Part shown: positions 1-5,759 of the stretch, in pieces | How the letters are laid out: every line of letters starts with the position of its first letter | Position numbering within the stretch: position 1 is the first letter of the stretch | Position numbers and translations under genes: made by a program | Assembly (NCBI GenBank): GCA_035534835.1 | Contig: DATLRE010000084.1 | Span: 1-6,593, forward strand | DNA: 6,593 bases | DNA from: Bog-756 sp035534835 | Lineage (GTDB): Bacteria > Actinomycetota > Acidimicrobiia > Acidimicrobiales > RAAP-2 | Direction: 5' to 3' | The notes under the pieces: generated by a model | Told to the model about the DNA's origin: nothing | Seen by the model: the letters and a program-made list of their open reading frames with translations, nothing else | The model's database searches: none

Positions 1-944
<944 letters not shown>

Positions 945-950
945 TCGTCG

Positions 951-1598
951 ATGACCCAGGGAGACGGGCCGCGCTGGCGCGGTGACGACGGAGGGGCGGC
1001 ACCCGTATCGGGTGCCGCCCCGGACCCCGGCCCCGACGACGGGGAGACCGACGCGGCCGAGGAGGTCGTGGAGGCCGAGCTGCTCGACGAGGAGCCCGAG
1101 GCCGACGGCGAGGTGGTGGGGGCCGAGGCGGCCGAGGTCGACCCCCTGGCTGCGGCACTGGCTGAACGCGACGAGTACCTCGACTCGCTCCGGCGGCTCC
1201 AGGCGGAGTTCGAGAACTACAAGAAGCGGGTGGCGAAGCAGCAGGCCGACCAGGTGGCCCGGGCGGCGGCAGGACTCGTCGACAAGCTGCTCCCGGTGCT
1301 CGACGCGCTCGACCTGGCCACCGACCACGTCGGCGACAACGGATCCGACGAGGCGAAGGCCCTGGTCGCGGCCAGCGGCCTCCTCCAGGGCGTCCTCGCC
1401 AAGGAGGGCCTCGAGCGCATCGACCCGGTCGGCCACGAGTTCGACCCCAACGCGCACGAGGCGGTGGGTCAGGTCCCCGCACCCGACGGCGCCGAGCCGT
1501 CCGCCTCGGGCGAGCCGATCGTGGCCCAGGTGATGCGGGCCGGCTACCGGTGGCACGGCACCGTGGTCCGCCCGGCCATGGTCATGGTCCAGGGCTGA
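951..1598 (+). CDS. grpE: Nucleotide exchange factor GrpE
   Basis: GrpE is the cytoplasmic homodimeric cochaperone that releases ADP from DnaK and so resets the Hsp70 cycle. The protein has 215 residues, typical of the family. Residues 1-65 are a disordered acidic, Ala/Gly/Pro-rich tail. Residues about 66-125 form the long dimerisation helix (conserved core LQAEFENYKKRV). Residues about 145-215 form the beta domain that contacts DnaK, with FDPNAHEAV at 164-172 and the family ending GYRWHGTVVRPAMVMV. ATG 951 is chosen because it lies 6 nt after the dnaK stop and has a purine-rich Shine-Dalgarno-like GAGAAGGG (933-940) inside the end of dnaK, suggesting translational coupling. Two oddities lie in the N-terminal tail. 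A perfect 13-bp hairpin covers codons 15-24. Residues 37-48 (EEVVEAELLDEE) closely echo the C-terminal tail of DnaK just upstream. The variable tail is normally poorly conserved, so the core domains carry the identification. Confidence 0.97.
   Translation: MTQGDGPRWRGDDGGAAPVSGAAPDPGPDDGETDAAEEVVEAELLDEEPEADGEVVGAEAAEVDPLAAALAERDEYLDSLRRLQAEFENYKKRVAKQQADQVARAAAGLVDKLLPVLDALDLATDHVGDNGSDEAKALVAASGLLQGVLAKEGLERIDPVGHEFDPNAHEAVGQVPAPDGAEPSASGEPIVAQVMRAGYRWHGTVVRPAMVMVQG
993..1021 (+). repeat. Perfect 13-bp inverted repeat (hairpin) inside the start of grpE
   Basis: The arms are GGGGCGGCACCCG (993-1005) and CGGGTGCCGCCCC (1009-1021), perfectly complementary, with a 3-nt TAT loop. Twelve of the 13 pairs are G-C. 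The element begins 42 nt after the grpE start codon and encodes GAAP-VS-GAAP. The two GAAP units use different codons (ggg gcg gca ccc and ggt gcc gcc ccg), and the centre uses the GTA valine codon, which is uncommon in GC-rich genomes. No T-run follows, so it does not look like an intrinsic terminator. A role in mRNA processing, stability or translational tuning is only inferred. Confidence 0.85.
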
Positions 1599-1668
1599 CC
1601 GGACCCGACCCGGAAGGAACGGGACAAAGGAAGCACGCAGGGACGGAACAGGACAGAGAAGAGACACG
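1599..1668 (+). other. T-free, purine-rich grpE-dnaJ spacer (probable untranslated leader of dnaJ)
   Basis: This is the only internal gap of the operon longer than a few bases. There is no T from 1597 to 1669 (73 nt), and from about 1611 on the sequence is mostly A and G, with repeated GGA-type blocks such as GGAAGGAA, AAAGGAAG and AGAGAAGAG. The last of these (1656-1663) sits at Shine-Dalgarno distance from the dnaJ GTG. No -10/-35 promoter is possible within it in the usual T-rich form, and no HAIR or CIRCE operator is present. It probably acts as an unstructured ribosome-loading leader on the polycistronic mRNA. Confidence 0.7.
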
Positions 1669-2796
1669 GTGGCGCCGCAGCGCGAATGGTTCGAGAAGGA
1701 CTACTACAAGACCCTGGGTGTGCCGAGCACGGCCACGGCCAAGGAGATCACCAGCGCCTACCGGAAGCTGGCCAAGAAGCACCACCCGGACACCAATCCG
1801 GGGGACGACGAGCTGTTCAAGGAGATCTCGGCCGCCTACGACGTCCTGGGCGACGCCGACAAGCGCAAGGAGTACGACGAGGTCCGGACCATGGGTCCGG
1901 CCGCGGGCGGCTTCCCGGGCGGCTTCGGCCGGGGCGGCGGGTTCCCGGGCGGGGGCGGCGGGACCTCCCGGGTCGAGGACGCCGGCGACTTCGGCGACCT
2001 GTTCGGCGGGCTCTTCGGCCGCGGGCGCCGGGGTGCCCAGCAGGCCGGTCCCCAGCGGGGCGCCGATGTCGAGACCGAGCTGCACCTGACCTTCGAGGAG
2101 GCCGTGACGGGCGTCACGACCTCGGTCAACGTCACGACGGACGCCCGCTGCCACACGTGCGCCGGGTCCGGGTCGGCGCCGGGCACCCGTCCCGACCCCT
2201 GCCCCCGCTGCGGGGGCACCGGCACCCTCCAGGACAACCAGGGGCTGTTCTCCCTCAGCCAGATCTGCCCGCAGTGCAGCGGCCGGGGCACGATCGTGAC
2301 CCACCCGTGCCCGACGTGCTCGGGATCGGGTGTCGAGCACCGGAACCGGTCGGTCAAGGTCCGCCTGCCCGCCGGGGTCGAGGACGGCCAGCGCATCCGG
2401 GTGAAGGGGCGAGGCGCGGCCGGCCGCGGCGGGGGTCCCGCCGGTGACCTCTACGTCGTCGCCCGGGTGGGCCGGCACAACCTGTTCGGTCGCAAGGGGA
2501 ACAACCTCACGCTGACCGTGCCGGTCGGCTTCGCCGAGGCCGCGCTCGGCACCACGCTGACGGTGCCGACCCTCGGCGACCCGGTGACCCTGCGCGTCGC
2601 CCCGGGCACGCCGTCGGGGCGCACGTTCCGGGTGAAGGGCCGCGGCGTCCCGAAGGACAAGAAGGCTCCGGCCGGCGACCTCCTGGTCACCGTGGAGGTG
2701 GCCGTGCCCTCCGAGCTGAACGACGAGCAGCGCGCCGCGGTCGAGGAGCTGGCCCGGGTCATCGAGGCGCCGTCGCGGGCGTCCCTGGGGGTGTGA
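1669..2796 (+). CDS. dnaJ: Class A J-domain cochaperone DnaJ (DnaJ1 type)
   Basis: DnaJ binds unfolded substrates, passes them to DnaK and stimulates its ATPase. The protein has 375 residues, the usual full length. Residues about 9-75 are the J domain, with the catalytic HPD at 39-41 and the KRKEYDE helix end. Residues about 76-110 form the Gly/Phe-rich linker. Residues 161-220 carry four zinc-binding CxxCxGxG motifs starting at C161, C178, C200 and C214, all intact. Residues about 225-375 form the two beta-barrel substrate-binding domains and the C-terminal dimerisation helix. The GTG start at 1669 is preferred because the N-terminus MAPQREWFEKDYY matches the actinobacterial DnaJ1 start and a purine-rich site precedes it. 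The gene sits between grpE and hspR, as in the classic actinobacterial dnaK operon. Actinobacteria often have a second, HrcA-linked dnaJ elsewhere; this copy is the dnaK-linked one. Confidence 0.97.
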   Translation: MAPQREWFEKDYYKTLGVPSTATAKEITSAYRKLAKKHHPDTNPGDDELFKEISAAYDVLGDADKRKEYDEVRTMGPAAGGFPGGFGRGGGFPGGGGGTSRVEDAGDFGDLFGGLFGRGRRGAQQAGPQRGADVETELHLTFEEAVTGVTTSVNVTTDARCHTCAGSGSAPGTRPDPCPRCGGTGTLQDNQGLFSLSQICPQCSGRGTIVTHPCPTCSGSGVEHRNRSVKVRLPAGVEDGQRIRVKGRGAAGRGGGPAGDLYVVARVGRHNLFGRKGNNLTLTVPVGFAEAALGTTLTVPTLGDPVTLRVAPGTPSGRTFRVKGRGVPKDKKAPAGDLLVTVEVAVPSELNDEQRAAVEELARVIEAPSRASLGV

Positions 2797-2797
2797 G

Positions 2798-3205
2798 ATG
2801 AGCGACGACGCCCGATCCCGGGCCGTGTACGTGATCTCGGTGGCGGCCGAGCTCGCCGGGGTGCACCCGCAGACGCTGCGCGTCTACGAGCGCAGGGGTC
2901 TCCTCGACCCGACCCGCACCAGCGGCGGCAGCCGCCGGTTCTCCGAACGCGACCTCGATCGCCTCCGCCAGATCCAACGCCTGACCAACGAGGGCCTCAA
3001 CCTGGAGGGCGTCCGGCGGGTACTCGAGCTCCAGGCGGAGGTCGACCGGCTCCGCGCCGAGCTCGAGGCCACCCGCAACGCGGCGCGCGAGGCGGTGGCC
3101 GTGACCCACCGCCAGTACCGGAGGGACCTGGTGCCGCTGTCGCAGCTCCCCGTCCCGACCCGGACGACCCGCCGACCCCCCCACGGAAACGGAGGATCCC
3201 GATGA
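2798..3205 (+). CDS. hspR: MerR-family heat-shock repressor HspR
   Basis: This is a DNA-binding repressor of chaperone genes. In Streptomyces and mycobacteria HspR binds HAIR inverted repeats and needs DnaK as co-repressor, so free DnaK level sets repression. The protein has 135 residues. Residues 10-36 (VYVISVAAELAGVHPQTLRVYERRGL) form the MerR helix-turn-helix and closely match HspR. Residues 38-48 (PTRTSGGSRRF) form the wing. Residues 49-78 include RQIQRL and GLNLEGVRRVLEL, followed by a dimerising coiled coil to about residue 99. A basic, Pro-rich tail ends RRPPHGNGGSR. There is no cysteine or other metal-site signature of metal-sensing MerR proteins. ATG 2798 lies 1 nt after the dnaJ stop with a G-run (2787-2791) as a weak ribosome site, so translation is probably coupled. 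The stop overlaps the clpB start by 4 nt. No HAIR site is visible in the window; the operator would be expected upstream of dnaK. Confidence 0.93.
   Translation: MSDDARSRAVYVISVAAELAGVHPQTLRVYERRGLLDPTRTSGGSRRFSERDLDRLRQIQRLTNEGLNLEGVRRVLELQAEVDRLRAELEATRNAAREAVAVTHRQYRRDLVPLSQLPVPTRTTRRPPHGNGGSR
3191..3196 (+). promoter_or_regulatory. Shine-Dalgarno site for clpB, inside the end of hspR
   Basis: GGAGGA lies 5 nt before ATG 3202. It is the strongest ribosome site in the window and lies within the last codons of hspR. It fixes the clpB start at the ATGA overlap and suggests clpB can recruit ribosomes itself as well as by stop-start coupling. Confidence 0.85.
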
Positions 3206-5691
3206 CCCTGAACCCCGAACGATGGACGCTGAAGACCCAGGAGGCACTGGCCGCCGCGGTCGAGCGCGCCCGGGAGTCGTCGAACGCCGAGGTCTCCCCC
3301 GCGCACCTCCTGGCGGCGGTGCTCGACCAGTCCGACGGGATCGCCGGTCCCATCCTGACCCGGGTGGGGGTGGAGCCGGCGGTGGTCCGGGCCCGCATCG
3401 GCGACGAGCTGGCGCGGCTGCCCCAGGCCTTCGGGGGTGCCGAGCCGACCATCGACCGCGCCCTGCGCGACGCCCTCGCGGCGGCCGACCGCCAGCGGGT
3501 CGACATGGGTGACGAGTACCTGTCCGTCGAGCACCTCCTGCTCGCCCTGGCCGACCGCCTGGGTGTCGAGCGGGACGCGCTCCTCCAGGCGCTGCGCGAC
3601 GTGCGCGGCAGCCACCGGGTCACCTCCCAGAACCCCGAGGAGACCTTCCAGGCACTCGAGAAGTACGGGCGGGACCTGACCGCCCTGGCACGGCAGGGGA
3701 AGATGGACCCGGTCATCGGGCGCGACGACGAGGTCCGGCGCGTCATCCAGGTCCTGTCGCGGCGGACCAAGAACAACCCGGTCCTCATCGGCGAACCCGG
3801 GGTCGGCAAGACGGCCATCGTCGAGGGCCTCGCCCAGCGGATCGTCGAAGGCGACGTGCCCGAGGGGTTGAAGGGCAAGCGGGTCGTCAGCCTCGACATG
3901 GGATCGCTGATCGCCGGAGCCAAGTACCGGGGAGAATTCGAGGAGCGGCTGAAGGCCATCCTGAAGGAGATCACCGACGCCGAGGGCGAGGTCATCACCT
4001 TCATCGACGAGCTCCACACCATCGTGGGCGCCGGCGGTGCCGAGGGGGCCATGGACGCCGGCAACATGATCAAGCCGATGCTGGCCCGGGGCGAGCTCCG
4101 GATGATCGGCGCCACCACCCTCGACGAGTACCGGAAGTACATCGAGAAGGACGCGGCGCTCGAGCGCCGGTTCCAGCAGGTGTTCGTCCCGCCGCCGTCG
4201 GTCCAGGACACCGTCGCCATCCTGCGCGGCCTGAAGGAACGCTACGAGGTCCACCACGGCGTGCGGATCCAGGACGCGGCGCTGGTGGCCGCGGCCGTCC
4301 TGTCCGACCGGTACGTCACGGGCCGGTTCCTGCCCGACAAGGCCATCGACCTGATGGACGAGGCGGCCAGCCGGCTGCGCATCGAGATCGACTCGATGCC
4401 CACCGAGCTCGACGTGGTCACCCGCCGCCTCCGCCAGCTCGAGATCGAGCGCATGGCGCTGGCCAAGGAGACGGACCCGGCCTCGGCCGAGCGCCTGTCC
4501 CGGCTGGACGAGGAGATGGCCAACCTGACCGAGGAGTCCTCGGCGATGACCGCCCACTGGCAGTCCGAGAAGGAGGCCATCGGCACCATCCAGTCGCTCA
4601 AGGGCCGGCTCGAGCAGGAGCGCAGCGACGCCGAGCGCCTCGGCCGCGAGGGCGACCTGGCCGGTGCGTCCGAGATCACCTACGGCGTCGTGCCCGCCCT
4701 GGAGCGCCAGATCGAGGAGGCCACGGCCACCCTCGACGAGCTGCAGAAGTCACAGCGCTTCCTCAAGGAGGAGGTCGACGCCGAGGACGTGGCCGAAGTG
4801 GTCAGCCGGGCCACCGGCGTGCCGGTCAGCCGGCTGCTCGAAGGGGAGGTGGAGAAGCTGGTCCGGATGGAGGACGCGCTCCACGCCCGGGTCGTCGGCC
4901 AGGACGAGGCCGTGTCGGCCGTGTCCAACGCCATCCGGCGGAGCCGGGCCGGACTGTCCAACCCGGACCGGCCGATCGGGTCGTTCCTCTTCATGGGCCC
5001 CACCGGCGTCGGCAAGACCGAGCTGGCGCGGGCGCTCGCCGAGTTCCTCTTCGACGACGCCAAGGCCATGGTCCGTATCGACATGGGCGAGTACTCGGAG
5101 CGTCACTCCGTGGCCCGGCTGGTCGGAGCCCCCCCCGGCTATGTGGGCTACGAGGAGGGCGGGCAGCTGACCGAGGCCATCCGACGGCGCCCCTACGCGG
5201 TCGTGCTGCTCGACGAGCTGGAGAAGGCCCACCCGGACGTGTTCAACATCCTCCTCCAGGTCCTGGAGGACGGGCGGCTCACCGACGGCCAGGGCCGGAC
5301 GGTCGACTTCACCAACACGGTCCTCATCATGACGTCGAACATCCCGGGCGAGCCGGTGCAGCACTTCAAGCCGGAGTTCGTGAACCGCATCGACGAGATC
5401 GTGCGCTTCCACAACCTGACCGAGGCGGACCTGAACCGGATCGTCACCATCCAGCTGCAGGGCCTGCGGGCACGGCTGGCCGATCGGCGCCTGTCGCTCG
5501 ACGTCACGCCCGAGGCCGAGACGGTGCTGGCCCACGACGGCTTCGACCCCGACTTCGGTGCCCGCCCCCTGCGCCGGGTGATCCAGCGCCAGGTGGAGGA
5601 CCCGCTCGCCCTCGCCCTGCTCGAGGGCCGCTACCCCGAGGGGTCGACGGTGACCGTCGACGCCCAGGACGGTGCCGTCGTCCTCGTCTGA
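3202..5691 (+). CDS. clpB: Protein disaggregase ClpB (Hsp104 family AAA+ ATPase)
   Basis: ClpB is a hexameric ATPase that threads aggregated proteins through its pore and works with DnaK/DnaJ/GrpE. The protein has 829 residues. Residues 1-145 form the double-repeat Clp N domain. AAA-1 carries Walker A GEPGVGKT (197-204), pore Tyr242, Walker B D269-E270 and Arg fingers R322/R323. Residues about 400-520 form the complete coiled-coil M domain, which separates ClpB from ClpC/ClpA. AAA-2 carries Walker A GPTGVGKT (599-606), pore Tyr647 in GYVGYEEGG, Walker B D671-E672, sensor 1 TSN (711-713), Arg finger R729 in FVNRID and sensor 2 R788 in GARPLRR. Only 8 residues separate TSN from FKPEF, against about 29 in E. 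coli ClpB. The frame is intact on both sides, so this is an in-frame shortening, not a frameshift. The gene starts in an ATGA overlap with hspR, unlike Streptomyces and Mycobacterium, where clpB lies elsewhere. It should share the dnaK promoter and HspR control. Confidence 0.97.
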   Translation: MTLNPERWTLKTQEALAAAVERARESSNAEVSPAHLLAAVLDQSDGIAGPILTRVGVEPAVVRARIGDELARLPQAFGGAEPTIDRALRDALAAADRQRVDMGDEYLSVEHLLLALADRLGVERDALLQALRDVRGSHRVTSQNPEETFQALEKYGRDLTALARQGKMDPVIGRDDEVRRVIQVLSRRTKNNPVLIGEPGVGKTAIVEGLAQRIVEGDVPEGLKGKRVVSLDMGSLIAGAKYRGEFEERLKAILKEITDAEGEVITFIDELHTIVGAGGAEGAMDAGNMIKPMLARGELRMIGATTLDEYRKYIEKDAALERRFQQVFVPPPSVQDTVAILRGLKERYEVHHGVRIQDAALVAAAVLSDRYVTGRFLPDKAIDLMDEAASRLRIEIDSMPTELDVVTRRLRQLEIERMALAKETDPASAERLSRLDEEMANLTEESSAMTAHWQSEKEAIGTIQSLKGRLEQERSDAERLGREGDLAGASEITYGVVPALERQIEEATATLDELQKSQRFLKEEVDAEDVAEVVSRATGVPVSRLLEGEVEKLVRMEDALHARVVGQDEAVSAVSNAIRRSRAGLSNPDRPIGSFLFMGPTGVGKTELARALAEFLFDDAKAMVRIDMGEYSERHSVARLVGAPPGYVGYEEGGQLTEAIRRRPYAVVLLDELEKAHPDVFNILLQVLEDGRLTDGQGRTVDFTNTVLIMTSNIPGEPVQHFKPEFVNRIDEIVRFHNLTEADLNRIVTIQLQGLRARLADRRLSLDVTPEAETVLAHDGFDPDFGARPLRRVIQRQVEDPLALALLEGRYPEGSTVTVDAQDGAVVLV

Positions 5692-5693
5692 CG

Positions 5694-5708
5694 GGCGACG
5701 GGGTCGCC
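5694..5708 (+). terminator. Short GC hairpin just after the clpB stop (possible terminator)
   Basis: GGCGAC (5694-5699) and GTCGCC (5703-5708) pair perfectly around a GGG loop, starting 3 nt after the clpB stop codon. No T-run follows, so this would be a U-less hairpin of the kind often proposed in GC-rich actinobacteria. Such short GC stems also arise by chance here, so the call is weak. Confidence 0.3.
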
Positions 5709-5709
5709 G

Positions 5710-5758
5710 CGGCCCGGCGGCGCCTCCACCGGCAGCGGGTGCGGCTGCGCCCGGGCCG
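5710..5758. terminator. Inverted repeat in the convergent gap (possible bidirectional terminator)
   Basis: CGGCCCGG (5710-5717) is perfectly complementary to CCGGGCCG (5751-5758). The 33-nt interior has smaller stems of its own: CACC/GGTG at 5727-5730 and 5738-5741, or alternatively GCAGC/GCTGC at 5732-5736 and 5744-5748. The element fills the gap between the convergent stops of clpB and the minus-strand gene, where transcription must end from both sides. There is no T-run on either side, so the termination role is inferred from position and structure. Confidence 0.35.
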
Positions 5759-5759
5759 T

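Noticed and set aside
3601..3603. Internal clpB start (GTG, codon 134) giving a short form without the N domain, as in E. coli
   Set aside because: The codon is in frame and roughly in the right place, but there is no convincing Shine-Dalgarno sequence before it, so the sequence does not support it.
2884..4557. Long minus-strand open frame (557 codons) opposite hspR and clpB
   Set aside because: It lies antisense to two clearly conserved genes, has biased composition (His, Gly, Arg, Val rich) with no recognisable domain, and is the kind of shadow frame that high GC produces because stop codons are rare.
5332..5400. Frameshift in clpB explaining the short AAA-2 segment
   Set aside because: The reading frame is the same before and after, the flanking motifs TSN and FKPEFVNRID are intact, and the gene runs to a normal family C-terminus, so the change is in frame.
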